Assembly: GCA_023266335.1 (NCBI GenBank)
Contig: JAHFQJ010000009.1
Coordinates: 1-64,000, forward strand
DNA length: 64,000 bases
Direction: 5' to 3'
Source: Burkholderiaceae bacterium
Lineage (GTDB): Bacteria; Pseudomonadota; Gammaproteobacteria; Burkholderiales; Burkholderiaceae
Part shown: positions 20,355 through 29,290 of the stretch, piece after piece
How positions within the stretch are numbered: the first letter of the stretch is position 1
Layout: each line of letters begins with the position of its first letter
Position numbers and translations under genes: made by a program
Notes under the pieces: model-generated
Database searches by the model: none
Told to the model about the DNA's origin: nothing
Seen by the model: the letters and a program-made list of their open reading frames with translations, nothing else

Positions 20355-21548
20355 ATGTCAAAGACAAGTATAATATTTGGTAATGGATTATCAAGAGCTT
20401 TAAATAATGAATATTTTTTATTAGAAACAGCAATGTCATATGTTTGGGATAGTAAGGGTTGTTGTTTAACAAGTGATGAAAAAGATTTAATTAAATCCAC
20501 TTTAGAAGATAAAAATTATCCTAACACAGAAAGTGATTTATATAATATTCAAGAAGCGATAACTATAACTGAATTTTTGAAAAAATTTAATATTGATGGA
20601 AATAATCTGTGGATAAAAGAAACAGCATTTAATTCTCATGAAGCTTTTAAAAAATTTATTCATCAAGTAGCTATGTATTTTAACAACTATGAAATGCCAA
20701 CAGAAAAAGAACACTGGGGAAATTTTATTTTATCTTTAGTAAAATTTATTAAGGAAAATGGAAAAAAGGGATATAATTTTACTGGAGATGTAAATATATT
20801 TACTTTAAATTATGATAATCTTTTGTATAAAAGCTTACTGAAAAAAAAGATTTTATGTGGTCAGCAAAATAGTTATTTAATAGATGGATATAGTGCCACA
20901 GGATTTTCACCAAATATGCTAACATCAAATAGAGGTTACTATTTTCATTTACATGGTTCACCCTATTTTATTGGGAATGAAAAGCATAAAAAATCAAATA
21001 CAAATATAAGCTCTGATAATCATATAGTATTAAATCACTTTAAACATAAAGAAAATATAATAAATTCATCATATATATTAAGTAGTTATTGGAAATTTAT
21101 GAAATCAAGATTAGATTTATCAGATAATATTATATTATTTGGTTACGGTGGATATGATATACATTTAAATAAGATACTATATCAATTAAATAATTACAAA
21201 AAAAAGAATATAAAAATTGTTGAATGTGAGAAGAATATTAATAAAATTAGTAATGACTATAAAACAAAAAAAACGGCAGAATATTTTGAAAAGTCTGAAG
21301 AAGACGTTAGAAAAATATGTACAGATGAAACCCATGAAGATTGTGAAAAAATTACTAAGTATTATCGTAGTAGAGAGATTGGGGATGATGAAGATGACGA
21401 ATTTTTAGAATATTTATATACTTCAAATACATTTAAATCAAAAAAAGAATTTTGGCAGGGCAATCTAGGTTCTATTAGTGATAAAGATTTAATACTTATA
21501 GATAATATTTTATGTTTTGATGACTGGAAGTGTATAAATGAATTATAA
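20355..21548 (+). CDS. SIR2-like (DUF4917-type) protein, probable defence NADase
   Basis: The 397-aa protein opens with IIFGNGLSRALNNEYF (6-21), the nucleotide-binding GNG loop of SIR2-like domains. It continues with FTLNYDNLLYK (about 149-159), YFHLHGSPYF (about 195-204) with the conserved His, and IILFGYGGYD. These are the landmarks of SIR2_2/DUF4917 families, which include phage-triggered NAD+-depleting defence proteins. The C-terminal roughly 130 residues are charged and unrecognised and could be a sensor. NADase activity is inference; the conserved Asn/His pair appears present. Very AT-rich codon use, as in the neighbouring island genes. It converges on the RelB-like gene (5 bp apart). 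Confidence 0.65.
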   Translation: MSKTSIIFGNGLSRALNNEYFLLETAMSYVWDSKGCCLTSDEKDLIKSTLEDKNYPNTESDLYNIQEAITITEFLKKFNIDGNNLWIKETAFNSHEAFKKFIHQVAMYFNNYEMPTEKEHWGNFILSLVKFIKENGKKGYNFTGDVNIFTLNYDNLLYKSLLKKKILCGQQNSYLIDGYSATGFSPNMLTSNRGYYFHLHGSPYFIGNEKHKKSNTNISSDNHIVLNHFKHKENIINSSYILSSYWKFMKSRLDLSDNIILFGYGGYDIHLNKILYQLNNYKKKNIKIVECEKNINKISNDYKTKKTAEYFEKSEEDVRKICTDETHEDCEKITKYYRSREIGDDEDDEFLEYLYTSNTFKSKKEFWQGNLGSISDKDLILIDNILCFDDWKCINEL

Positions 21549-21553
21549 AAATC

Positions 21554-21766
21554 TTATGAATTTTCATAGGGTTTGCTTTTATCCTTAACCGTTTTTTTAT
21601 TTAAAATTTTTGTAGTAGGTTGAAAAGGCAAACCTCCTGTATTTACAGTTTGTTGTAAAAACATACGTATAGCGTCAGAGGTAGTTATTCCTATAGCTTC
21701 AAATATTTGTTCTGCCTGTTCTTTTAGCTCCTCTTTTACTCTTAGCTGAATTAATTTATTAGTCAT
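21554..21766 (-). CDS. RelB/DinJ family antitoxin, no adjacent toxin
   Basis: A 70-aa ribbon-helix-helix protein (LIQLRVKEELKEQAEQIFEAIGIT-TSDAIRMFLQQ, residues 5-39) with the conserved GGLPF segment of RelB/DinJ antitoxins. Such genes normally lead a two-gene operon with a YafQ/RelE toxin just downstream. Here the downstream gene is the oppositely oriented SIR2-like gene, so it is an orphan. It may regulate its own promoter or that of the divergent methyltransferase operon (133 bp away). Confidence 0.8.
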   Translation of the reverse strand: MTNKLIQLRVKEELKEQAEQIFEAIGITTSDAIRMFLQQTVNTGGLPFQPTTKILNKKTVKDKSKPYENS

Positions 21767-21899
21767 AATTGTATGCTTATCCTAAATTTCCATAATATAA
21801 ATTATACTACATTTATACCAATATGTAATTCAATTGAATATAGGTTGATAGAAGTATATAATATAAGTTAATTAACAACATATTAGGTTAATCATAAAA

Positions 21900-22856
21900 A
21901 TGCATACTATAGAAATATCCGAAAGACATGAATTAACTAATATAGGTAAAAAGAATTTTACTAATTTAGAAAATCAAAGCAATTTAAATAATGCTTATAT
22001 AAAATCCCCTCTAAATTATATAGGTGGTAAATATAAAATATTAAATCAAATATTGCCTTTATTTCCTAATAAAATAAATAATTTTATTGATTTGTTTGCT
22101 GGCGGTGCAAATGTTGGCGTAAATGTAAATGCAGATACAATTTTTATAAATGATAATCTTATATATTTAATACAATTATATAAAAAGCTACAAGTTACAG
22201 AATATCAAGCAGTTATTGAATATATAGAAAAAACTATTAAAAGTCTTGGCTTATCTTTAATTAATCAAGAAGGGTTTATTAATCTTAGAAATAGATATAA
22301 TAACTATAAAAATCCATTAGATTTATTAATTCTTATATCATATTCATTTAATCATCAAATTAGATTTAATAGTAGTCATGAATATAATAATCCATTTGGT
22401 AAAAATCGTAGCCAATTTAATGAAAACATTAAATCAAATTTAAAAAAATTCATGGATAAAATACAAATTAGTAATATGCATTTTACTAATTATAATTTTA
22501 ACGATTTTAATTTTTCTGAACTTAAAAAAGGCGATTTTATCTATTGCGACCCTCCATATTTAATAACTACAGGCACTTATAACGACGGAAAGCGAGGCTT
22601 TACAGGCTGGAATAAATCTCAGGAAGAAGAATTATTAAACTTATTAGATAATCTTAATAATAAAGGGATTAATTTTGCATTATCAAATGTTATAGAACAT
22701 AGCAATAATTCTAATGATTTATTAAAACAATGGATTAAAGAAAATAGTAATTTAAATATATATTCTATATTCACTAATTATAGTAATTCTAATTATCAAA
22801 AACAAAAAAATAACTTGCAAAGCCAAGAAGTATTAATCACAAATTATAATAATTAA
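21900..22856 (+). CDS. Adenine-specific DNA methyltransferase (D12 class), M1
   Basis: N6-adenine methyltransferase of the Dam/D12 family: NYIGGKYKIL (39-48), SAM loop DLFAGGANVG (64-73) and catalytic DPPY (about 217-220). The first about 30 residues are not family-like, but no better start is evident. It is the first gene of a tight operon (2 bp to M2, which in turn overlaps the endonuclease gene), so it protects host DNA as part of a restriction-modification system. The recognition site cannot be read from the sequence. Confidence 0.85.
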   Translation: MHTIEISERHELTNIGKKNFTNLENQSNLNNAYIKSPLNYIGGKYKILNQILPLFPNKINNFIDLFAGGANVGVNVNADTIFINDNLIYLIQLYKKLQVTEYQAVIEYIEKTIKSLGLSLINQEGFINLRNRYNNYKNPLDLLILISYSFNHQIRFNSSHEYNNPFGKNRSQFNENIKSNLKKFMDKIQISNMHFTNYNFNDFNFSELKKGDFIYCDPPYLITTGTYNDGKRGFTGWNKSQEEELLNLLDNLNNKGINFALSNVIEHSNNSNDLLKQWIKENSNLNIYSIFTNYSNSNYQKQKNNLQSQEVLITNYNN

Positions 22857-22858
22857 AA

Positions 22859-23929
22859 ATGCGATTTATCGGTAATAAACAAAATATAATAGAAAAAATA
22901 TATAGTCTTATAAATATAAATAATGTAAAAGGTAAATCATTTTTTGATGTATTTGCTGGTACATCTAGCGTAGGTAAATTTTTAAAAAAACAAGGGTTTG
23001 CAGTTTATTCATCAGATTTATTGTACTTTTCTTATGTTTTGCAACGGGCTTATATTCAAAATAATTCTATACCTCAATTTGAAAAATTATTAAAAGAATT
23101 AAATTTTCACTCTACAAGCTTATTTTCTACTCCGTTAGATTTAGTAATTGAATTTCTTAATACAAATTTAAATTTAACTAAAGAAGGATTTATATATAAA
23201 AATTATACAAATGGGGGTACTGAAAATAATGATATTCAAAGAATGTTTTTCACTGATGAAAATGGGCAGATAATCGATAGTATTAGGCAAACTATAGAAC
23301 TATGGAAGACTAATAATTTAGTATCAGAAGATGAATATTATATTTTAATAGCTTGCTTAATTGAAACAGTACCATTTTATGCAAATATTTCAGGCGTATA
23401 TTCAGCTTTTCATAAAAAATGGGATAGTAGGGCATTAAAAAAACTGGTTTTAAGACCGATTGAAATTATTACTAATAATAAGAATAATCAATCATTTAAT
23501 ATAAATTCATTAGAAATTATAGATAAGATTAATACAGATATTATTTATTTAGACCCCCCATATAATCATAGGCAATATGCACCTAATTACCATATATTAG
23601 AAACCATAGCTAAATATGATAATCCTAATATTAAAGGCGTAGCGGGTTTGCGAAGTTATGAAAATCAAAAATCAAATTTTTGTAATAAAGAAAATGCTTA
23701 TATAGAGTTACGAAAAATAGCTACAAATGCTAAGTATTCTAGCCTAATTCTTAGCTATAACAATGAAGGCTTAATGGACAGTGAAATTATACTAGATATT
23801 TTAAAACAGTTCGGAAAAGTACAATTTATAGAATTTGATTACTTAAGATTTAAAAGTAATAATCACGGCATAAATCAAGATAAAAAAACTATAAAAGAAC
23901 AACTATATATATTAAATAAATATGAATAA
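22859..23929 (+). CDS. Adenine-specific DNA methyltransferase (D12 class), M2
   Basis: Second D12-type enzyme of 356 aa: RFIGNKQNI (2-10), DVFAGTSSVG (30-39), then a long insert, and YLDPPYNHRQYA with the catalytic DPPY near 231-234. Paired adenine methyltransferases suggest an asymmetric target in which each enzyme modifies one strand. It follows M1 by 2 bp and overlaps the endonuclease gene by 8 bp, so the three are translationally coupled. Confidence 0.85.
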   Translation: MRFIGNKQNIIEKIYSLININNVKGKSFFDVFAGTSSVGKFLKKQGFAVYSSDLLYFSYVLQRAYIQNNSIPQFEKLLKELNFHSTSLFSTPLDLVIEFLNTNLNLTKEGFIYKNYTNGGTENNDIQRMFFTDENGQIIDSIRQTIELWKTNNLVSEDEYYILIACLIETVPFYANISGVYSAFHKKWDSRALKKLVLRPIEIITNNKNNQSFNINSLEIIDKINTDIIYLDPPYNHRQYAPNYHILETIAKYDNPNIKGVAGLRSYENQKSNFCNKENAYIELRKIATNAKYSSLILSYNNEGLMDSEIILDILKQFGKVQFIEFDYLRFKSNNHGINQDKKTIKEQLYILNKYE

Positions 23930-25337
23930 TAATCTTTGGATATTAACAGAAGAAAGACCTAAAAAAGAAGTTATATTAGCTATTTTAAAAAAATTCTTTA
24001 ATGATTATAATTTAGTAGTTTTTATAGATAACTTAAGGATTATACCTGTTTTAGATAATAATAATTTTACTTTTACATACCAATTAATAGGTTGTACATG
24101 TAATCAAATTAATAAAATTTATATAAAAAGTATAAGTGGTTATAGTAGTTTTGTTGATTTTTTAATTTTTTATCAGGAAAATGAACCTAATGACAAAGAT
24201 AAGCCTATTTATATAATTGAAGAAACTAAAACAGATGATAAGGAAAGTAGAAATACTGGCGTGTATCAGCGTTGTATAAAATTTATATTTGCAGAAAATT
24301 ATTATCCTAATGTAAAAAAAATTATGCTTTATAACTTGCAAATTGAGCAAAAAGAAAAACCAACAGAAACTTATATTTTTGGTACAAGATTATTATTAAC
24401 TTTAAATGTAGAAATAATAGGTAAAAAGCTAGACCCAGAAATATTTAAACCTTTTAATAGTATTGCAGAAATATTAAGTTTTAAAGCTTCAATGCGAAAA
24501 GCTCCTACAGGTAATATACCTATTTCTATAAATAAAATTTTAGAAAATAAAATAGAAGTATCAGGGAGATTATTTAAAGCTGGTAGAATTGGACATGACC
24601 CTAATATTGGTGCATTAAGTCTTATTTGTGGAGTATTAAGGCATTTAGGCTGGCAAGATGAAATTAAAATAACTCAACATGGTTTACTCCAAATTCATGT
24701 TAAAAATAATGCTAAAGATAAGTTTCTACAAGTTGCTAATAAATTAAATCTTTTATTAGATAATATTGAAATACCAAAAATAAATATGAATGAAAAGTAT
24801 TGGCATTATGAAACAGAAGGCGAAAAATTAGGCACAATTTTTGTGCATTTAGTAGTAGAAAACTTTAGTTGTGGGCAATCAATATTTGAAAATCATGCTG
24901 GTTGTGAAAAAGGTTATTTCATACCTCGTGAAGGGCAACCTATATCATTAGCTAAATATAAAGATAGAGAACTGTATAAAAAAGGCGATAAAAATCAGAT
25001 TATACATATTCCTGATTTAATTCTAATTGATTTTGATAATAATGAAGTTATTAATATTGAAGGTAAAATATACTCTTTAAGAAAAAAAGCTATTCAAGAA
25101 TTAAATAACTATGATTTTATTGAAGAAAATTATATAAAAAAATACTATTCTGATTTTAAGATTATTAGAACGGTAGTTTTATATGGAAGTAATGAAGAGA
25201 ATATTATTGAAATTGAAGTAGGATTTTTACTTAATAAAAATGGAAAACTTATTTTAGGTGTGAAAGCTCCTGATATTTTTAAACTATCTATAAAAAATCT
25301 TTTAGATTTTTGGAGTAGTACTGATATTGAATTATAG
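23922..25337 (+). CDS. Putative type II restriction endonuclease
   Basis: The 471-aa protein has no family I can name, but its place as last gene of a two-methyltransferase operon, overlapping M2 by 8 bp, points to the cognate endonuclease. A PD-(D/E)xK-like core is visible: SSFVDFLIFY (Asp79) and, after a charged loop, PIYIIEETKTDD with E101-T-K103. A second ExK (NIEGKIY) follows a PDLILIDFD near the C-terminus, so the catalytic site could be there instead. N-terminal WILTEERPKKEVI is a probable family hallmark. Function is inference from context plus these motifs. Confidence 0.65.
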   Translation: MNNNLWILTEERPKKEVILAILKKFFNDYNLVVFIDNLRIIPVLDNNNFTFTYQLIGCTCNQINKIYIKSISGYSSFVDFLIFYQENEPNDKDKPIYIIEETKTDDKESRNTGVYQRCIKFIFAENYYPNVKKIMLYNLQIEQKEKPTETYIFGTRLLLTLNVEIIGKKLDPEIFKPFNSIAEILSFKASMRKAPTGNIPISINKILENKIEVSGRLFKAGRIGHDPNIGALSLICGVLRHLGWQDEIKITQHGLLQIHVKNNAKDKFLQVANKLNLLLDNIEIPKINMNEKYWHYETEGEKLGTIFVHLVVENFSCGQSIFENHAGCEKGYFIPREGQPISLAKYKDRELYKKGDKNQIIHIPDLILIDFDNNEVINIEGKIYSLRKKAIQELNNYDFIEENYIKKYYSDFKIIRTVVLYGSNEENIIEIEVGFLLNKNGKLILGVKAPDIFKLSIKNLLDFWSSTDIEL

Positions 25338-25379
25338 TCAGCTATATTTTAGCTAATAAATTAAATAGTATAAAATGTA

Positions 25380-25637
25380 ATGACCAATAATAAAAATAAT
25401 GACAAACCTCTATATCTTTCTGATTACCTTAAAATTGATAAATCTATATCAATAATATTTTCAATTGCTTCAAAAGCTAGTTTTTTATTTAAAAGTTCGG
25501 AATTACAAGAAAAACGAAATATTATATCAATCTTATTTACGAACTTAGAAATAAACGGATAAAACCTAGTATTTACGCCAAGAAAACCCTTTGATATGCT
25601 ATTAAATTTTGATAAACGCATAAATTGGCACATCTAG
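25380..25637 (+). pseudogene. Serine recombinase C-terminal remnant ending inside tRNA-Arg
   Basis: The frame reads SIASKASFLFKSSELQEKRN, then FTNLEING, an in-frame TAA (25560-25562), then NLVFTPRKPFDMLLNF and INWHI with a stop at 25635-25637. This FKSS-xx-EKR-x-(I/L)-(I/L) ... G-x-xL-x-F-xx-x-KPF pattern is the usual tail of large serine (resolvase-type) recombinases. The catalytic and DNA-binding parts are gone. The final Trp codon coincides with the CCA end of tRNA-Arg, so the recombinase tail read into its attachment site. The TAA probably replaces a Lys codon. Confidence 0.65.
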
Positions 25638-25701
25638 CGGGAATCGAACCCACGACCCTTGGCTTCGGAGGCCAATGCTCTATCCACTGAGCTATAGATG
25701 T
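25626..25701 (-). tRNA. tRNA-Arg (CCG)
   Basis: Minus-strand cloverleaf: acceptor ACATCTA with TAGATGT, D-arm TAGCTCAGTGGATAGAGC, anticodon arm TTGGCCTCCGAAGCCAA with anticodon CCG, T-arm GTGGGTTCGATTCCCGC and an encoded GCCA end. Its 3' end faces the defence island and overlaps the recombinase remnant. Confidence 0.95.
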
Positions 25702-25776
25702 ATATTTAATTGAGACAAATATAATAAGGAATTATATATTTACATGCTATGAATTGCAATATACACTCATTAAGAA

Positions 25777-27786
25777 TTATTTTTTAAACTCTGGATAAAT
25801 TAATTCATCTGCTTCAATCTGAACATAATTTGGTGTACCTTGATCACGCCAGAATTGTGCCATAGCTGTTATTTCTTCATCATCAATCCATACACCATGA
25901 ATACGGATTGGGTTTGGATTACCCGATTCTAAAAATAGCATATCGCCTTTGCCTAACAGACCTTCTGCACCAGCCTGATCAAGAATTAATCTGGAGTCTA
26001 GTTTAGAGGCAACCTGTAAAGCTAGCCGTGACGGAACATTAGCCTTAATTAATCCAGTTACAACATCAACCGTTGGTCTTTGCGTTGCTAGTACTAAATG
26101 TATACCGGCTGCCCTTGCTTTTTGTGCTAATCTTACAATATTAATTTCAGTACTTTTACCGCTGGATAACATTAAATCAGCTAATTCATCAATAATAACG
26201 ACTATATAAGGCATTAGTGTTATATCTTGAATTTTATTTTTTATAACCCATTCTTTATCTTTAATTTTTTGATTATATATGCTTATATGTTTTAACATAT
26301 GTTCACTCATTTTTTGGTAGCGCATGTCCATTTCTTTAACTAGCCATTCTAGAGTTTTATTTGCAGTTAATGTATCGGTAATAATGGGCGTTAACAAATG
26401 AGGTATATTGCGGTAAGCCGTCATTTCAAGCATTTTAGGGTCAATAAGAACTAATCTTAATTCCTGCGGAAGCATTTTAGCTAATAAAGATGTAATAATA
26501 GAATGTAATACCACTGATTTACCTGAACCAGTTGTTCCTGCAATTAGACAATGCGGCATTTTACTAAGATCAGTATAAAGCGGCTGATTATCCGCCTTTA
26601 CACCAAGTGCAACGTGTAACCCACTATCCTGCTTTGCAAGCAATCCCATAATTAACTGACGCATATAAATATTTTGACGTAAATTATTCGGCAGCTCTAA
26701 ACCCACTGTATTTTTACCCGGCAGATTTTGAATAATTCTTACATGCGCAACAGCTAATTCTCTTGCTATATCTCTAGATAAAGATACTAACTGCGAACTT
26801 CTTACTCCATTAGGTAACTGAAGTTCAAATAATGTAACAACAGGTCCTGGGTGAACAGATGTAACCATTACTTCAAGACCAAAAGTATTTAATCTGTGCT
26901 CTATGACTTTAGAAGTAAAAGTCAAACTTTCTTCACCTATAGAATAATTCTTAGTTTCATCTTTCCAAACATCTAATTTAGGTAAATGAGAAAATATTTT
27001 TTTAGGTACAATATTAGCATGTTTATTATATTCTTTTTGTATAATTTCTAATTTAGATGAATTAATTTTGCTGTTATATAAACCAGATTCTGCCTGTTTT
27101 TGCTGATTTTGTTCTTCAATTTTCTTTTGCTGTTTAGCTTTCCTCTGAGATTTTCCATGCTCCCACAATGAACAGACAAATTTACCAATTTTTTCAGATA
27201 AGCCTAGCCAGGAAAATTCTAAAAAAGAAGATAAGCTAATGCAAATTATAGCAAATAATAGCAGTGCTGAGCCGATAAATCCAAAGACCTTAGTAATTTG
27301 CTCAGCCAATAATGTACCGATTAATCCGCCCCCGCCATAGGGCAAGTATTCTGCATTTATATTTAAAATACGGGAAGCAAATACACTGCTTGCTAATAAT
27401 AATACTAAAAATGAAAATGCATTAAAAATATCAAATTCGTAATGTTTACCATTCATTTTAGCACTATTTGCTCTATTCCACATATCTAAAAACAAAACAG
27501 CAAATAATACAACTAGCCAATACGAAGAGTAGCCAAGAATATAATACATAATATCAGCAAGGTAAGCTCCAAACTTACCCATAGCATTTTCTACATCAAA
27601 TACTTCTTTACTTTGCGACCAAGCAGGATCACTTGGGCTATAAGACCATAAAGACAAAAATAATACACAAAACATTAATGCACTAAAAAACCATGCAGTG
27701 TTAAAAGCAATTCGTTTAGCTTTTGAGTTAGTTTTTATTACATGCTTGCTGGAAGATGAGGCACTTTCACTTGTTTGATTTGTCAT
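25777..27786 (-). CDS. ftsK: DNA translocase FtsK, lacking the gamma domain
   Basis: Septal DNA pump that coordinates chromosome segregation with division. The 669-aa protein has four or five N-terminal membrane segments (from about 27 to 200), a short Gln/Lys-rich linker (KAKQQKKIEEQNQQKQ), and a RecA-like motor with Walker A GTTGSGKSV (near 416) and VVIIDELADLM (near 532). It stops right after GTPNYVQIEADELIYPEFKK. The C-terminal winged-helix gamma domain, which reads KOPS sequences and activates XerCD, is absent, and the next 75 bp lead straight into tRNA-Arg, so it is not hidden by a frameshift. Confidence 0.92.
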   Translation of the reverse strand: MTNQTSESASSSSKHVIKTNSKAKRIAFNTAWFFSALMFCVLFLSLWSYSPSDPAWSQSKEVFDVENAMGKFGAYLADIMYYILGYSSYWLVVLFAVLFLDMWNRANSAKMNGKHYEFDIFNAFSFLVLLLASSVFASRILNINAEYLPYGGGGLIGTLLAEQITKVFGFIGSALLLFAIICISLSSFLEFSWLGLSEKIGKFVCSLWEHGKSQRKAKQQKKIEEQNQQKQAESGLYNSKINSSKLEIIQKEYNKHANIVPKKIFSHLPKLDVWKDETKNYSIGEESLTFTSKVIEHRLNTFGLEVMVTSVHPGPVVTLFELQLPNGVRSSQLVSLSRDIARELAVAHVRIIQNLPGKNTVGLELPNNLRQNIYMRQLIMGLLAKQDSGLHVALGVKADNQPLYTDLSKMPHCLIAGTTGSGKSVVLHSIITSLLAKMLPQELRLVLIDPKMLEMTAYRNIPHLLTPIITDTLTANKTLEWLVKEMDMRYQKMSEHMLKHISIYNQKIKDKEWVIKNKIQDITLMPYIVVIIDELADLMLSSGKSTEINIVRLAQKARAAGIHLVLATQRPTVDVVTGLIKANVPSRLALQVASKLDSRLILDQAGAEGLLGKGDMLFLESGNPNPIRIHGVWIDDEEITAMAQFWRDQGTPNYVQIEADELIYPEFKK

Positions 27787-27802
27787 AGGTCATACTTATA
27801 AA

Positions 27803-29122
27803 TTATCTGTTTATAATGTCTTCAATAGAATTTGGCATAAATGCATTTTGGTTAGCATTACTTGAATTATTGTAATTAATGGAATTATTAGAACTTGGCA
27901 TTACCGCAGGTGGCGGCGATTTATAATGATTAGGTAATAACATATGCATTTTTCCATTATAATTAGTTCTTCCTGCCAATATTCCCGCTTCTTCACCGCT
28001 TCCCCAAAAAAAATCTGCTCTGATACTTCCTTTAATTGCATTTCCAATATCTTGAGCCATGACTAAATGTTTAATATTGCCACCGCTTGGATGATTAGTC
28101 GATAAGAATACGGGAGTACCTAACGGAATATAATTTGTATCTACTGCAATACTTCTTTCAGCGGTTAAATTGACGCCTAATGCTCCGACAGCAGCACTGC
28201 CGTCCTGCAAAGTAATTTTATTTTCACTAAAAAATATAAATCGCGGATTAGAATTCAGCATTTCATTAACACGTCCAGGATTTGCGGCTGCCCATGTTCT
28301 TATATTTGGTATGCCCGCTTGTCCGCGTGTCAGTTCTTTTCTATCAATTAACCATTGAGCAAATGATTTAAACGGATATTCATTATTGCCGGCGTAAGAT
28401 ACTCTAATAATTTCATTATTCTCTAAAATAATCTGTCCAGAACCCTGAACCTGCAAAAAAGCTACATCAATTGGATTATCCAAATAAACAATTTCTTTAC
28501 CCTTAAGCATATTACTTGACATTATCTGTGCCCTAGCCGGCATTGGTCTTGGTTTACTAATTTTCCATTCATTCGGATAATTATAAATCGGGTAAATAAA
28601 TTTATCGTGCGGTGTACGGCTCCCGCGCAATATAGGTTCATAATAGCCAGTAATTTTATTAGTGCCGTTAATAGACTGCATTTCATGAAGCATGAAATTT
28701 GTTTCAAAATATTCCCTTTGAGCATTAATATCATTACTGCTGATAGAATAAGCTTTTTGACATACATCTGACCACTCTGGTTTATTTTGAATTTTTGAAC
28801 AGCTTTTTATCCATGCGCTCCAAGCTTTAGTAATATCATCATTTGCCCATCCGTCAAGATGTTTCCATTTTGTATCATAATTTATGTTTTGTTCTTGATT
28901 TTGTTCTTGATTAACAACACTGTAGGTAGCACAGCTAGGCAGCATTGCAATAATCCATAATATAAAAATATATTTAATAATATTAAATTTGCCGATAATA
29001 TTATATATATTTGATGCTACTTTAATTATAGCCATTCTTACTCTTGAAAATAAAGATTTATTTTTATTAATTTCCAAATCCGGATTATCTATATTATAAT
29101 TACAATATCTATATTTATTCAT
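27803..29122 (-). CDS. mltA: Membrane-bound lytic murein transglycosylase A
   Basis: Outer-membrane lipoprotein that cleaves peptidoglycan glycan strands. The MltA domain shows ITGYYEPILRGSR, FLQVQGSGQI, and the 3D-type end VMAQDIGNAIKGSIRADFFWGSGEEAG with its catalytic Asp. A lipoprotein signal (IFILWIIAMLPSC, Cys near 64) is preceded by an unusually long N-terminus. MAIIKVASN at 29035 is a more typical start, so the first 29 residues may not be translated. The C-terminal tail is Asn/Ser/Pro-rich. It lies 16 bp upstream of ftsK on the same strand. Confidence 0.9.
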   Translation of the reverse strand: MNKYRYCNYNIDNPDLEINKNKSLFSRVRMAIIKVASNIYNIIGKFNIIKYIFILWIIAMLPSCATYSVVNQEQNQEQNINYDTKWKHLDGWANDDITKAWSAWIKSCSKIQNKPEWSDVCQKAYSISSNDINAQREYFETNFMLHEMQSINGTNKITGYYEPILRGSRTPHDKFIYPIYNYPNEWKISKPRPMPARAQIMSSNMLKGKEIVYLDNPIDVAFLQVQGSGQIILENNEIIRVSYAGNNEYPFKSFAQWLIDRKELTRGQAGIPNIRTWAAANPGRVNEMLNSNPRFIFFSENKITLQDGSAAVGALGVNLTAERSIAVDTNYIPLGTPVFLSTNHPSGGNIKHLVMAQDIGNAIKGSIRADFFWGSGEEAGILAGRTNYNGKMHMLLPNHYKSPPPAVMPSSNNSINYNNSSNANQNAFMPNSIEDIINR

Positions 29123-29130
29123 AATAATCT

Positions 29131-29208
29131 ATGTGGTTAATTGTTTTAGAGGCTCTAACAGCCTTAGCTATTGTTCTAGCGTTGGTTATATGGACTATAC
29201 GAAAATAG
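29131..29208 (+). CDS. Possible 25-aa single-pass membrane peptide
   Basis: Reads MWLIVLEALTALAIVLALVIWTIRK, a continuous hydrophobic segment ending in a positive charge, like a one-helix membrane peptide with N-out/C-in topology. It is divergent from mltA and has no clear Shine-Dalgarno sequence. Short proteins of similar layout exist in betaproteobacteria, but I cannot prove this one is expressed. Confidence 0.3.
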   Translation: MWLIVLEALTALAIVLALVIWTIRK

Positions 29209-29290
29209 CCTAATGGTACGATTATTTATATTAAACTTAGCTGGCGGGTTGTATTAATTATCTAGCCTATCTAGTCATTGAGCAAGAAAT

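Noticed and set aside
21554-21766. Complete toxin-antitoxin pair at the RelB-like gene.
   Set aside because: Neither neighbour encodes a RelE/YafQ-like toxin; only the antitoxin is supported.
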